DNA of 64,000 nucleotides. It comes from Gammaproteobacteria bacterium (GTDB taxonomy: Bacteria > Pseudomonadota > Gammaproteobacteria > Xanthomonadales > Wenzhouxiangellaceae). Positions 17,835-28,100 of this stretch are shown here, in pieces. Position numbers and translations under genes: made by a program. The stretch is from contig JAJFKY010000019.1 of assembly GCA_021772975.1 (NCBI GenBank), positions 1 to 64,000 on the forward strand, given 5' to 3'. The notes under the pieces were generated by a model. The model was not told where the DNA came from, made no database searches, and saw nothing but the letters and a program-made list of their open reading frames with translations. Position 1 is the stretch's first letter; each line of letters starts with the position of its first letter.

Positions 17835-18563
17835 ATGAAACAACTGATTTCGATTTTACTGGTGCTGCTGTTAGCGGCCTGCTCGGCGCAATCATCCGGG
17901 CAGTCGGTATTGGATGCACTTAAAGACGGCCTGCAGAATCAGGACGGCAGTACGAGACTGAGCAATGACGAAATCCGCGGCGGGTTACGTGAAGCGCTGA
18001 GCGTCGGGATGCAGCGGGTGATCAGCCAGGTCGGCGCCGAAGATGGCTTCAATCTGGACCCGGATATTCATATTCCTTTGCCCAGATCACTGCAGCGGGT
18101 CGATAGTGCGCTGTCCAGTCTGGGTTTGAGCGCGCTGACTGATGATCTGGAAACCCGGCTTAACCGCGCCGCCGAAGCCGCCGCGCCGGAAGCCAAAGCC
18201 ATTTTTATCGATACCATCAGCAATCTGACAGTGGATGATGCCAGACAGATACTCACCGGGCCGGAGGATGCGGCCACCCGGTATTTTCGTGACCAGACCA
18301 GTACCCGTTTAAGCGAACTCATGCGGCCGGTGATTGAGACCAGTCTGCGGGATGTAGGTGCTCTGCAGGCCTATGAATCAGCCGTTACGCGTTATCAGCA
18401 GCTGCCGTTTGTGCCTGATATATCAGCTGATCTGGCCACCTATACGGTGGATAAAAGCATGGACGGTATTTTCTATTATCTGGCTAAAGAAGAAGCCGCC
18501 ATTCGTGAAAATCCGCTCAAGCGCAGCACCGAGTTATTGCAGAAAGTGTTTGGCAGCCAGTAA
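17835..18563 (+). CDS. DUF4197 family lipoprotein
   Basis: 242-aa lipoprotein. The signal peptide ends in the lipobox LLAAC with the cysteine at about residue 16. The mature part matches the DUF4197 family: LKDGLQ...IRGGLREALSVG, then NLDPDIHIPLPRSLQRV, and the C-terminal VDKSMDGIFYYLAKEEAAIRENPLKR block. It is mostly helical. The function is unknown. Its stop abuts the next start directly (18563/18564). Confidence 0.88.
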   Translation: MKQLISILLVLLLAACSAQSSGQSVLDALKDGLQNQDGSTRLSNDEIRGGLREALSVGMQRVISQVGAEDGFNLDPDIHIPLPRSLQRVDSALSSLGLSALTDDLETRLNRAAEAAAPEAKAIFIDTISNLTVDDARQILTGPEDAATRYFRDQTSTRLSELMRPVIETSLRDVGALQAYESAVTRYQQLPFVPDISADLATYTVDKSMDGIFYYLAKEEAAIRENPLKRSTELLQKVFGSQ

Positions 18564-18776
18564 ATGGAAACTTTCAGCCTGGCCGGCCGTGAAGCGGTAG
18601 CGCTGCACAATCTGCTCAAACTGCAGGGCTGGTGCCACAGCGGGGGTATGGCCAAGCAGGTGATTGCCGATGGCGAGGTGACTGTTGATGGTGATGTCGA
18701 ACTGCGCAAACGCTGCAAGATTACTGCCGGAAAGCAGGTGCAGTTTGCAGGACAGATGGTAAAGGTGGTTGAATAA
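18564..18776 (+). CDS. S4-domain RNA-binding protein, YbcJ type
   Basis: 70-aa single S4 domain protein, similar to E. coli YbcJ. The S4 core is AVALHNLLKLQGWCHSGG, then AKQVIADGEVTVDGDVELRK. It probably binds structured RNA, perhaps the ribosome; the role is not established. It begins at the base after the upstream stop, so it is likely translated from the same message as the DUF4197 lipoprotein. Confidence 0.88.
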   Translation: METFSLAGREAVALHNLLKLQGWCHSGGMAKQVIADGEVTVDGDVELRKRCKITAGKQVQFAGQMVKVVE

Positions 18777-18877
18777 TCGAGCTGTGATTGATTCAAATAG
18801 CTATCGGGCTGCAGTAACAAGCCGGCCTGAGTACAGCGTAACCCGGCTCGGGTAACCTATATTGTGGAGGTTATAAA

Positions 18878-19327
18878 ATGAATGATTCAATGCCGGCGAA
18901 TCTGCAGGCTGCCATCGCCACCGAGCCCATGTGGCTGCAGTTATGGGTCATGCTCCTGGTGGTTGTCAATCTGGCGGCATTATTGTTTGTCATCACCAAG
19001 CAGACCGGTCACTATCGGGTGCGCTGGGAATCCCTGGCGATCTTATTCAGCTTCGTTGCCGCCGGCATTGCGATGTCCTGGTTATATCAGCAGGTCGGTT
19101 ATGTCAGGTTGCTGGGTTTGCCGCACCTGGTTTTCTGGCTGCCGGTCTATATCTGGCTGCTGAGAAAATACCGCCATGGCGAGTTTGTGGTTCCCTTTAA
19201 ACAGTATCTGCTGGTTTATTTTGTGATTGCCGGTATATCGCTGGTTATTGATGCGATTGATGTTGCACGTTATCTGCTGGGTAATCAGCAGCCCCTGCAC
19301 CTGGCCGGGAATCTAGCGGGTTTCTAA
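18878..19327 (+). CDS. Unrecognised four-helix membrane protein
   Basis: 149-aa hydrophobic protein with about four membrane segments (near 19-41, 51-70, 79-96 and 108-126). A strong ribosome-binding site (GGAGG, 7 nt before ATG) supports the start. No family is recognised. Charged residues lie between the helices (RKYRHGEF). It stands alone between the S4 gene and a REP-like hairpin. Confidence 0.65.
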   Translation: MNDSMPANLQAAIATEPMWLQLWVMLLVVVNLAALLFVITKQTGHYRVRWESLAILFSFVAAGIAMSWLYQQVGYVRLLGLPHLVFWLPVYIWLLRKYRHGEFVVPFKQYLLVYFVIAGISLVIDAIDVARYLLGNQQPLHLAGNLAGF

Positions 19328-19374
19328 GCCAATGCGATAAGCGACAGGACAATCTCATCCTGGCAAGAATCTTT

Positions 19375-19437
19375 GTAAGAGCACCCTTGGGGGCGAAAAT
19401 CGAAGCGCGCTAGGTCGCCCCCAAGGGGGCTCCTACC
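19375..19437. repeat. GTAGGAGC-type REP-like hairpin
   Basis: Left arm 19375-19396 (GTAAGAGCACCCTTGGGGGC) and right arm 19416-19437 form a hairpin of about 22 bp with two mismatches. The right arm read in reverse begins GTAGGAGCCCCCTTGGGGGC. This is the same family as 22916-22996 and shares the GTAGGAGC head with 60014-60216. Confidence 0.8.
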
Positions 19438-19471
19438 GTAAGCTGTGCCGGCTTAATTAAAGCGCCCGCTC

Positions 19472-20065
19472 CTACAGGGTCGTATCGTCCAGTTCCATGA
19501 CAGCCTTAAAGCGCGGTTGATTATCTCTTTCCAGATAATAGGTTAATGTCCGGCCATCTTCACTCAGGTTGATCGTCCAGCGATTGGTGGCAGCTTCGGG
19601 AATTAATTTCGCGGTAAAATCATCGGCTGGAAACGATTGTGAATAGGCCGAACCAGCATCGCTGGCGGTGCCGCCGTAGTCAGTGATCTCGTTCTCGCCG
19701 CCGTCGGCATGCCGGTGATCGTGTTTCAGGCTCAGATTATTATCCATGCGGGTGATGATCCAGGTGCGGGAATGATCATCACCGACCGAGAAGGGTATGC
19801 GGATTTCATGCTCGGAGCAGGTTTTGAAATGTGCCACCAGCAGCTTGCCGTACAACGGGTGTTCGGGATCATCAGGAAAAGTGGAATAACCCTGCAGGGT
19901 GGCGCCACATAATTGTTTCAGCCGGGCAAAATACAGCGCATGGGAATCGGTTTCGGCAGCTTTGCCGTCGACTTGATCCGGTGCCGCCACAGCGGTTGTG
20001 GTGCTGTCTGATAAGGCGAGTAGAAAAGCAAGGATGATCATCGCGCTTGGGGGTAAAAATTTCAT
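19472..20065 (-). CDS. Unrecognised secreted protein
   Basis: 197-aa protein with an N-terminal signal peptide (MIILAFLLALSDSTTTAVAA). The mature region has one conserved-looking pair of cysteines (CGATLQGY; FKTCSEHEIRIPF) and the block LKHDHRHADGGENEITDYGG, followed by QSFPADDFTAKLIPEA. I recall similar lipocalin-sized hypothetical proteins with HDHRH...YGG motifs but no named function. It is probably periplasmic and beta-rich. It stands alone between two intergenic regions. Confidence 0.75.
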   Translation of the reverse strand: MKFLPPSAMIILAFLLALSDSTTTAVAAPDQVDGKAAETDSHALYFARLKQLCGATLQGYSTFPDDPEHPLYGKLLVAHFKTCSEHEIRIPFSVGDDHSRTWIITRMDNNLSLKHDHRHADGGENEITDYGGTASDAGSAYSQSFPADDFTAKLIPEAATNRWTINLSEDGRTLTYYLERDNQPRFKAVMELDDTTL

Positions 20066-20178
20066 TGTTAATACTGCCAGTTAGGTGTTATGTAAATGGG
20101 TTCCTGTGCATGCAGAAATGACAATACGCCATTGTTTGCCGTGCTTAAAATAGTTGCGTAATCCCGTAAGCTTGCTTA

Positions 20179-22833
20179 TTAACCGGTATTTCGCAAGCCT
20201 GCCGCAATTCCGGTAATCGCAACCTGCAGTGCATACTCCAACAGTGGCCTGGGCTGTTCTGAGTGCTGGCGCAGTCGGCGCATAACTTCCACCTGGGTAA
20301 TATGCAAAGGATCAACATAGGGGTTGCGTACATCGATAGAGCGGCGCAATACCGGGATATCCGCGAGCAGGGCGTGACCGGTAATGGTTTCGATGGCGGT
20401 GCTGGCCTGGCTCAACTGGTCGCGCAGTGTCATGCCCAGTTGTTGCAGCTGCTCATCATCCACCAGGCGTGCTTCATAGTAAGCGGCAATGCTGTGATCG
20501 GCTTTGGCCAGCACCATTTCCTGCATGTCCATCAGCATCCGGAAGAACGTCCATTGCCCGGTCATTTCCTGCAGTTGAGCAGTCTGACCATTATTCAACG
20601 CGTTGGCCAGCGCTTCGCCGGTCCCCAGCCAGGCTGGCAGCATCAGGCGCATCTGGGTCCAGGCAAATACCCAGGGGATAGCGCGCAGGCTTTCGATACC
20701 ACCATCAGCTCTGCGTTTGGCCGGTCGGCTGCCCAGCGCCAGCCGGCCCAGTTCCTCGGCCGGCGTGGCTTGCTGGAAGTAGGGCACAAAGTGCTGGTTA
20801 CCGCGCACGATACCGTGATAGGCTTGCACCGCCTGTTCGCTGAGCTGTGTCATCATTTCCCGCCAGGCCGGCTGCGGCGGAGCCGGCGGTGACAAAGTGG
20901 CTTCCAGTGTGGCGGCGGCATACAGCTCCAGATTGCGGCGGGCAATACCCGGCAGGCCAAATTTGAAATCGATGACTTCGCCCTGCTCGGTTACCCTGAC
21001 ACTGCCGTTGATGCTACCGGGGGGCAGCGATAACAGTGCCGCATGCGCAGGGCCTCCGCCGCGGCTGACCGAGCCGCCGCGGCCATGGAACAAAGTCAGC
21101 TCCACAGCGTGTTGCCGGCAGATTTCGGTCAGCTGTTCCTGGGCCTGATAAAGTGCCCACGCAGCGGTGATAAAGCCCGCGTCCTTGGCCGAATCTGAAT
21201 AACCGATCATCACTTCCTGATGGCCGTTGATGTCCTGCCTGTACCAGGCCACATTCAGCAGCGCCTGAATGGCGTCAGCAGCGCCACGCAGATCATTCAG
21301 GGTCTCAAACAGCGGCACAATGCGTTGCGGGGTGCGCGAGCCACAGGCTTTCTGCAGTAACCGCACCGCCAGCACATCAGAGGGTTCGGTGGCCATGGAA
21401 ATAATGTAAGCACCCAGTGCGCACTCGGGTTGCCTGGCCAATAATCGGAAAGTGCTGAGCACTTCCTGAACCTCTTCGTCGGCGGGCAGATCATCAGCAA
21501 TGAGTGGCCGTGGGTTTTGCAGTTCGGCCAATAGGAACTGCTGTTTTTTGGTCTCATCCCAATCAGCATAGCTACCCAGCTTAAGGTGTTCGGTAATCGC
21601 ATTAATGGTATCGGTGTGCCGGTCAGCTTCCTGACGGATATCCAGTTTTTGCAGCGTTAATCCGAAGCAAGCTACCCGGCGCAGGCAATCCAGCAGACTG
21701 CCATCGGCGATTTCCCGCATACCGCATTCCAGTAACGATCGATGCAGCATTTGCAGCGGTGCGAGCAGTTCCTCGTCATTACGATAAATGGGTTTGGGAT
21801 AGTCTTCAGTCGGGCTGTCACCAGCCAGGCACGCCTCGGCCCAGTCGCGGGTATTGGCCAATCGCTGCCGCACCTGGCGCAGTAACTGCCGATAAGGTTC
21901 CGGATGCTCTCCAACCGCGTCACGCAGTTCCGCGCTGCATGGTTTCATCGATAGATCCGCGCGCAGCGCGTTGACATCCTGCCAGAACAGTTCCGCGGCT
22001 TCCCAGCGGGCCAGCAGCAATACTCGCTCAGTCACCTCGGCAGTGACATTGGGATTGCCATCACGGTCACCACCCATCCAGGAGGCGAACCGGATGGGGG
22101 CGGATGACAGCGGCAGATGCTGACCGGTATGCGCATACAGCGCACTGTCCAGCTCGCGCATAAACGCGGGCAGCGCATCCCATATGGTGCGCTCAATGGT
22201 GGTAAAGCCCCATTTGGCCTCGTCGACCGGGGTTGGCCGGGTATGGCGGATTTCGTCACTGTGCCAGGCGGCGATGATCCGCCGCTTCAGGCGCGCCAAT
22301 TGTCCGGTGCGTTCGTCCGGGGTCAGATCGGTATGATCCAAGTCGGCCAGAATGGCGGCTATATCACTGTATTTATGCCGCAGGGTGCGCCGGGTGACTT
22401 CGGTCGGATGCGCCGTCAGCACCAGCTCAATGCGCATATTGGCCAGGCATTGCGCAATAGCGTCCGGATCAATGCCCTGTGCAATCAAGCGTGGCAGCAG
22501 TTCATCCAGAGAGCCGATTTGCGCGGCAATGTCCGGCTTGCGCTGGTAATCACGCCGTCTGCGCACCCGGTGGTGCTGTTCGGCGATATTGGCATAGTTC
22601 AGAAAAGCACCGAACGCGCGCGCAATGGGAATCAACTCATCGTCGGACAGATCACCCATCACGCTCAGCAATGGCTGCCAGTCACCACTGTTGCGGGCCT
22701 GTTTGGCCAGGCTGCGGATGTGCTCAACCTGGTCGAATACAAGCTGCCCGGCCTGCTCACGAATGGTGTCGCCCAGCAGGCTGCCGAGCATGCGAACGTC
22801 GTTTCTTAGTGGTGCATGGGGATCAGATTGCAT
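20179..22833 (-). CDS. ppc: Phosphoenolpyruvate carboxylase
   Basis: Anaplerotic enzyme forming oxaloacetate from PEP and bicarbonate. Catalytic motifs are present: VLTAHPTEVTRRTL with the active-site His near 140, FASWMGGDRDGNPNVT, IGYSDSAKDAGF, and the FHGRGGSVSRGGGP loop. The C-terminus ends GLRNTG, as is canonical for bacterial PEPC. Starting at the ATG at 22833 gives 884 residues, against 883 in E. coli, so this start is preferred over 22890. A perfect 23-bp REP-like hairpin lies upstream. Confidence 0.96.
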   Translation of the reverse strand: MQSDPHAPLRNDVRMLGSLLGDTIREQAGQLVFDQVEHIRSLAKQARNSGDWQPLLSVMGDLSDDELIPIARAFGAFLNYANIAEQHHRVRRRRDYQRKPDIAAQIGSLDELLPRLIAQGIDPDAIAQCLANMRIELVLTAHPTEVTRRTLRHKYSDIAAILADLDHTDLTPDERTGQLARLKRRIIAAWHSDEIRHTRPTPVDEAKWGFTTIERTIWDALPAFMRELDSALYAHTGQHLPLSSAPIRFASWMGGDRDGNPNVTAEVTERVLLLARWEAAELFWQDVNALRADLSMKPCSAELRDAVGEHPEPYRQLLRQVRQRLANTRDWAEACLAGDSPTEDYPKPIYRNDEELLAPLQMLHRSLLECGMREIADGSLLDCLRRVACFGLTLQKLDIRQEADRHTDTINAITEHLKLGSYADWDETKKQQFLLAELQNPRPLIADDLPADEEVQEVLSTFRLLARQPECALGAYIISMATEPSDVLAVRLLQKACGSRTPQRIVPLFETLNDLRGAADAIQALLNVAWYRQDINGHQEVMIGYSDSAKDAGFITAAWALYQAQEQLTEICRQHAVELTLFHGRGGSVSRGGGPAHAALLSLPPGSINGSVRVTEQGEVIDFKFGLPGIARRNLELYAAATLEATLSPPAPPQPAWREMMTQLSEQAVQAYHGIVRGNQHFVPYFQQATPAEELGRLALGSRPAKRRADGGIESLRAIPWVFAWTQMRLMLPAWLGTGEALANALNNGQTAQLQEMTGQWTFFRMLMDMQEMVLAKADHSIAAYYEARLVDDEQLQQLGMTLRDQLSQASTAIETITGHALLADIPVLRRSIDVRNPYVDPLHITQVEVMRRLRQHSEQPRPLLEYALQVAITGIAAGLRNTG

Positions 22834-22915
22834 GCCTGCATTATAAGTGACGAATGCGGCATTGGTTGATAGGCCATCATAGCAGCCCACTTGGCCATGG
22901 ATGTTGTCAGAATGG

Positions 22916-22996
22916 GGTCGCTCCCAAGGGAGCTCCTATAACTGAAGATAGCTTATCGTGATGGTATTAGTTGTAGGAGCTCCCTTGGGAGCGACC
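22916..22996. repeat. GTAGGAGC-type REP-like element, perfect long hairpin
   Basis: The arms 22916-22938 and 22974-22996 are exact inverse complements over 23 bp (GGTCGCTCCCAAGGGAGCTC begins the left arm), with a 35-nt loop. It lies between the ppc start and the end of the next minus-strand gene. It is the same family as 19375-19437. Confidence 0.85.
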
Positions 22997-23078
22997 GGTG
23001 CAAAACTCAGGCCTTCAAACTCAAAGCTCAGCTACACAGCATGCAATGCGTCATCCGATTGTTTATAGACGGCAGCCG

Positions 23079-23600
23079 TCATTGCGCGGATTCATCAAAA
23101 TAAAAATGCTGCGCCGCACGTGAACCGCCCAGGTAACCCAGATAGGCAGCCACAAACCAGACCCAGATATGTACGCTGTCAATCCTGCTCACCCAGTAAG
23201 CCGGCCAGCTGATCGCGGTGACAAAATTCATCAATGAATCAATAAAAAAATTGATCACTAAATCAATACTGATGGCAGCGAAGAAATGCCTGAAGCCCTC
23301 AAAGCCGGCAAAAAACCCCCTGACTTCGTCCCACTCGACCACCGCATAGGTCATCAGTGCGATCACACCATAAAAGCCACCGCCGAACTTGACCCACTTG
23401 CGATGCAGGAAGCTGCCCGGCTGTTTCTGTTTGGATTTTTTCTTGTCCTTGGCCATTGCTTTTAGCTGCTTTTGCAGCTCGGCATGATCCGAAGAGGCGG
23501 CCAGATAGCCGTTAAGTAAAGCCCAGTAGACCATGACCAGTGTCACGGCGGCAACAGGCAGGGCGGCTTTAAGCAGTGCTTCGAGGAATGTCAGTAGCAT
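23079..23600 (-). CDS. Unrecognised membrane protein with Lys-rich loop
   Basis: 173-aa protein with about three membrane segments: near 10-30, around VIALMTYAVVEW at about 79-90, and near 140-160. A highly basic segment (MAKDKKKSKQKQPGS) lies at about 49-63, presumably cytoplasmic. No family is recognised. It is divergent from truD by 50 bp. Confidence 0.65.
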   Translation of the reverse strand: MLLTFLEALLKAALPVAAVTLVMVYWALLNGYLAASSDHAELQKQLKAMAKDKKKSKQKQPGSFLHRKWVKFGGGFYGVIALMTYAVVEWDEVRGFFAGFEGFRHFFAAISIDLVINFFIDSLMNFVTAISWPAYWVSRIDSVHIWVWFVAAYLGYLGGSRAAQHFYFDESAQ

Positions 23601-23650
23601 GTCTGCTAATCTAGGTCACCTCCCGCCCCAGAGTCAATCCATAGCGCTCC

Positions 23651-24706
23651 ATGAGTAATGCCTACAACCAATTGTTTCCAACCTGCAATAGCGTTACAGC
23701 CAGTGGACGGATTCGGACCTCACCGCAGGATTTTCAGGTCACGGAGCTGCATGATTTTGAACTCAGTGGGCAGGGCGAGCATTTATGGTTATATGTTCAA
23801 AAGATCAACAGCAATACCGATTGGGTGGCCAAACAACTGGCGAATGCCTGCCAGGTAGCCAGCCGCCAAGTAGGCTATGCGGGGCTAAAAGACCGGCACG
23901 CGGTGACCCGGCAGTGGTTCAGCATACAGTTGCCTAAAGTCGATGATGTCGAGGCTTTACAATCAGCATTGACAGATGAAATCGAGATATTACAGGCTGA
24001 TCGACATAACAAAAAACTGAAAACCGGCGGACTCAAAGCCAATCAGTTCAAATTGATGATCCGCGATATCCAGGGCGACCGGCAACAGCTTGAACAGAAC
24101 ATCGCGCTTATCCGGCGACATGGCGTGCCCAATTATTTTGGCGAGCAGCGCTTCGGCCACGACATGGGCAATGTGGACAAAGCCGCCGGCTGGTTTACAG
24201 GTAGCTTCAGGCCCAGCAACCGAAAGCTGAAAAGCCTGCTGATTTCGACCGCGCGCAGCTGGATATTTAATCATATCGTGGCGGCCCGGATCAGCAGTGA
24301 TTGCTGGTCAACGCCGCTGGATGGAGATGTTTTTCAATTGGCGGGCAGCCGTTCCTGGTTTCTGGGCGCAACCGATGGAAGCGAAGCTAAAGCGATTGCG
24401 CAACGCCTGGCTGAGCAGGATATTCATATCACCGCGGCCTTATGGGGTGAGGATGTCGTTGCCACTCAGGGCAGTGCGGCTGCCCTGGAACAGCGTGTGG
24501 CGGCGCAATGGCCGGATATGTTGGAAGGTATGCGTCAGCACCGGGTCAAACAGGACCGCCGGGCGATCCGCTTAAGTGTTAACGAGTTCGAGCATAGCTG
24601 GCAACGGGATGATCTGCAGCTGCGGTTCATGCTGCCGGCGGGTGGCTATGCGACAACGGTTATCCGGGAGATACTGGCAACCCGTGATGCCTGCGCATTG
24701 GCTTGA
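23651..24706 (+). CDS. truD: tRNA pseudouridine(13) synthase TruD
   Basis: Forms pseudouridine at position 13 of tRNA-Glu. The family motif GYAGLKDRHAVTRQ lies at 76-89, with the catalytic Asp at residue 81 (D80 in E. coli). VPNYFGEQRFGHD at about 159-171 is the second conserved block, and the insertion domain and LPAGGYATTVIREI near the C-terminus complete the fold. The length of 351 aa is close to E. coli's 349. In many gammaproteobacteria truD lies with ispF and surE; that context is absent here. Confidence 0.95.
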   Translation: MSNAYNQLFPTCNSVTASGRIRTSPQDFQVTELHDFELSGQGEHLWLYVQKINSNTDWVAKQLANACQVASRQVGYAGLKDRHAVTRQWFSIQLPKVDDVEALQSALTDEIEILQADRHNKKLKTGGLKANQFKLMIRDIQGDRQQLEQNIALIRRHGVPNYFGEQRFGHDMGNVDKAAGWFTGSFRPSNRKLKSLLISTARSWIFNHIVAARISSDCWSTPLDGDVFQLAGSRSWFLGATDGSEAKAIAQRLAEQDIHITAALWGEDVVATQGSAAALEQRVAAQWPDMLEGMRQHRVKQDRRAIRLSVNEFEHSWQRDDLQLRFMLPAGGYATTVIREILATRDACALA

Positions 24707-24770
24707 ATGACTGCCCGCAGGGCGCTATAAACCGCGGGTTCTGAACCCGGAAAACCGCTCTTCCCGCGCT

Positions 24771-24794
24771 GTGATTCTGTGATTCTGTGATTCG
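24771..24794. repeat. 8-bp tandem repeat, three units
   Basis: GTGATTCT is repeated twice, followed by GTGATTCG. It is a short microsatellite in the gap after truD. Confidence 0.85.
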
Positions 24795-24888
24795 GAGGCA
24801 CTCCATCAGACCTTGGTTTTATTAGCCGAAAGAGAGGTTGGTTGCGCTTGTCCGGTGATGTTAGGATCGTCGTGCAGAAAAAATTTCA

Positions 24889-25116
24889 AGACTATTCAGC
24901 TGGCCCAGTCAGGCCGGTTGATGGATTAAGAATAGTCCGTTGCCGCAGTGAAGCTATCCAGGCAGGACTATTCGCCCAGTGTAAATTCAGCTGGTTGATG
25001 GATGCAGACTAGTCCTTTAAAGCAGGGAAGCCCCTAAGCAGGACTATTCATCCAGCCGCAATTCAGCTGGACATGGATTTTGACTGGTCCGTTGATGCAA
25101 GGAAGCGCGAACCTTC
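24889..25116. repeat. Three imperfect 76-bp tandem repeats with hairpin arms
   Basis: GACTATTC starts at 24890, 24966 and 25042, an exact 76-bp spacing. Shared blocks in each unit are GGACTATTC, CCAG, TTCAGCTGG, GATGGAT, then GA-x-TAGTCC or GACTGGTCC, and GCAG-x-GAAGC. Within a unit, GGACTATTC can pair with GAATAGTCC, most strongly in unit 1 (24890-24897 with 24930-24938). The array ends 18 bp before the start codon of the 1179-codon secreted-protein gene. The rest of the 428-bp gap shows no gene. Confidence 0.85.
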
Positions 25117-25134
25117 ATCAATCGGGCAAAATCC

Positions 25135-28100
25135 ATGCATACACAACGTCTGGCGATTCTTTCAGTCATCAGTTTATTGTTCTGGGCCAATCTTGCTGCC
25201 GGCCAGAGTAAACTCGGTTCCCCCCTCGAATTTGATCAGAATGTCACCCCCGACACGATCTTTGGCTCCGGCAACATCAACGGTGCATACACCACGGACC
25301 GGCGTAACGGGGTCGAAATCGGGCTGCGTGGCAAGCTGCGCTTTAACAGCAACGGTCAGCCGGAAAACACCTTCAACAGCAACGGCGATGGTACTTATAC
25401 CTTTATCGCCAGTGTGGCGCCGGGGCGTCCGCAGAATACGCCGGAGTGGAACTTCGAGTGGTCGGTCAATACCGATTACGATGACACCTCGAGCCTGGTG
25501 ATCAGTGATCTGACCTATGAGCTGGGTCTGGACGGTGACCCGGGTGAGGGCACGGATTTTCTGATCTTTGATCCGATCACGCCGAGCATGGCAAGCCCGT
25601 TTTTTGATCATTCCATTGGCGATAACAACACCGCCAATGACTCGGGCACGGAAGCCACCAATGCCGGTGAATATCAGACCCTGATCGATAACAACAATGT
25701 GGCGCAGAACTCCTGGCGGTATCCGTTTTTCGCTACCGGCCCGCTGGCCAGCTTCAACGCCAAGCTGGAAGGCACTTACGACCTCTATCTGCTGGCTCGC
25801 GACAGTATGGGTGCGGTGGTCGCGCGTACGGATATTCAAATCATTATGGTCAATCCTCCGCTGGAGTTTGATCAGAACGTCACGCCGGATACCATTTTCG
25901 GCAGCGGCAATATCAATGGCGCGTTCACCACCGACCGCCGCAATGGTATCGAAACTGGCCTGCGCGGCAAGCTGCGCTTCAATCCCATGGGACAACCGGA
26001 AAATACCTTCAACAGTAATGGTGACGGCAGCTATAGCTTTATCGCCGGTCAGGCGAGTGGGCAGTCGAGCCAGACGCCGGTGTGGAGTTTTGAGTGGTCA
26101 ATGAATACTGACTTTAACTCCGCACTCAGTTCCAATCTGGTACTGAGTGATCTGAGCTATGAGATCGGCCTGGATGGAGACCCCAGTCAGGCCACCGACT
26201 TTTTAACCTTTGAAGCGATTATTCCGAGCGCTGAAGTACCGTTTTTCGATCATTCCATCGGCACCAACAGCACGCCCAACGATGGCGGCACCGAAGCATC
26301 CGACGCCATGCAGTATCAGATGCTGATCGATAATAACAATGTGGCCCAGAATTCCTGGCGCTATCCGTTCTTCCTCAATGGGCCGCTGCAGAACTTCGAT
26401 CCCACGGTGGATGGCGTATACACCATTTACCTGCAGGCCCGGGATGCCGAGGGCACGGTGGTCAACCGCAGTCAGATTCAGATTCTGGTGGGTGATACCG
26501 CGATGGCGGGGGATGTGGCGGAGGTTGCCATCGAGAAAACCACCAATGCGGTCGGGACTCAGTTAACCGGTGACAGTTTTGACTATTTGCTGACCGTCTC
26601 CAATAGCGATGTGGCCACCGCAACCAATGTGCTGATCAGCGACGAGCTGGCGGATAATCTGAGCTTTAACAGTGGCGCCTGCGATGATGGCAGCATAGCC
26701 GGCCAGTCCGGTCAGTTGATTAGCTTCAATATCAACGATCTGGCCAGCGGTGAAAATACCGTGTGCATGTTGAATGTAACGGTCATCGCCGGCGGGGTGA
26801 TTAGCAACACCGCCATGGTCAGTGCGGATAATGATTTTGACCCCGCCAACAACAGCTCTACGGTAACCACCCTGGGCGTGATTGAATCAGTCAGCCAGAG
26901 CGGTGATATGCCGTCAGTCGCGGATAACGACTACACCCGTATCAACAGTGTGCTGGTGACGGCGCAGCCCGGTGACGTGATTATGCTTGCAGGAACATTT
27001 GACTGGAACGAATCCAACGCGTTTGCCAGTTGGGCGCGCGGCAGCGACGATACCGCCAGTACCGATGACGATTTCAGCATTTTGCTGCCGGAAGGCATCG
27101 AAGGCTTCACCTTGACCGCGGCCAGCCTGGGCGATGCTGTTATTCAGGGGCCGGGCGATTTAGCGGGTACCGATCTGGAAGGTTTCCTGGTGGTGTCCAG
27201 TGCGGATAATCAGAACATCGAAATCTCCAATCTGGTCATTGAGAATTTTGATCTGGGTATCGGTTTCTTCTTCAGCGGGGGCGGTGTCAATGTGTACGAT
27301 AACACCCGCATCATCAATAACCGGATATTGATGGCCACCGATATCGCCGGCAGCTCAGTAGCCGGGGAAGGTTTCCAGAACATCGGTATCCATTTTGCAT
27401 TTGGTGATAATCAGCTTATCAGTGGGAATCTGATTGAAATACCGGGTGATGGTCTGTCCAATAGGCCCAATCTGACCTCAGCCTCGGTGGCCATGCAGTC
27501 GAATACCTCGGGCAATGCCTATGAGGGTCTGGTGATTGAGGACAATATCGTGCGGGTGCTGAATGCACAAAGCGCCGATCCGGAGTTCGTGCTGGGTATC
27601 TGGGAGAACAGCAATACGTTTTCCAGCAACGTCATGGTGCGTAATAACCGCTTCGAAAACATCAGTCCGCAGAATGATTCTGCGTTAAATATGCAAAGCG
27701 GCTTCCGCATCACCTCGCAAACCACACCCATGACCGGGGCAGGCGCGATGATGCGCGGCAATTTCGTGGATGGCGCAAACGTGGGCTATGAATGGTTGCC
27801 GGGCCGCTTCGGTGCTAACTTTGAAGCACGTGGGCCGTTGCCGTTTATTGCCAATACCGCCATCAATACCTCGGTCGGCGTGCGTCTGGACTCCAATGGC
27901 TCAGCGGTGATGAGCTGTAACCGTTTCAGCAACAACGCCACCGCGATTGAGAATGTCACCGCGGACAATATTAATTCGCTCGCCGATGATAACTGGTGGG
28001 GCTGTAATGCCGGGCCCAAGATGGGCTTGTGTGATGGTTTTGACCCCGGTGCCAACATCACCGCGGACAGCTGGCTGGTGGCTGTTCTGACGGCGGACCC

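Noticed and set aside
24889-25116. CRISPR array
   Set aside because: The 76-bp units are continuous tandem repeats without unique spacers of regular length, and no cas gene is present.
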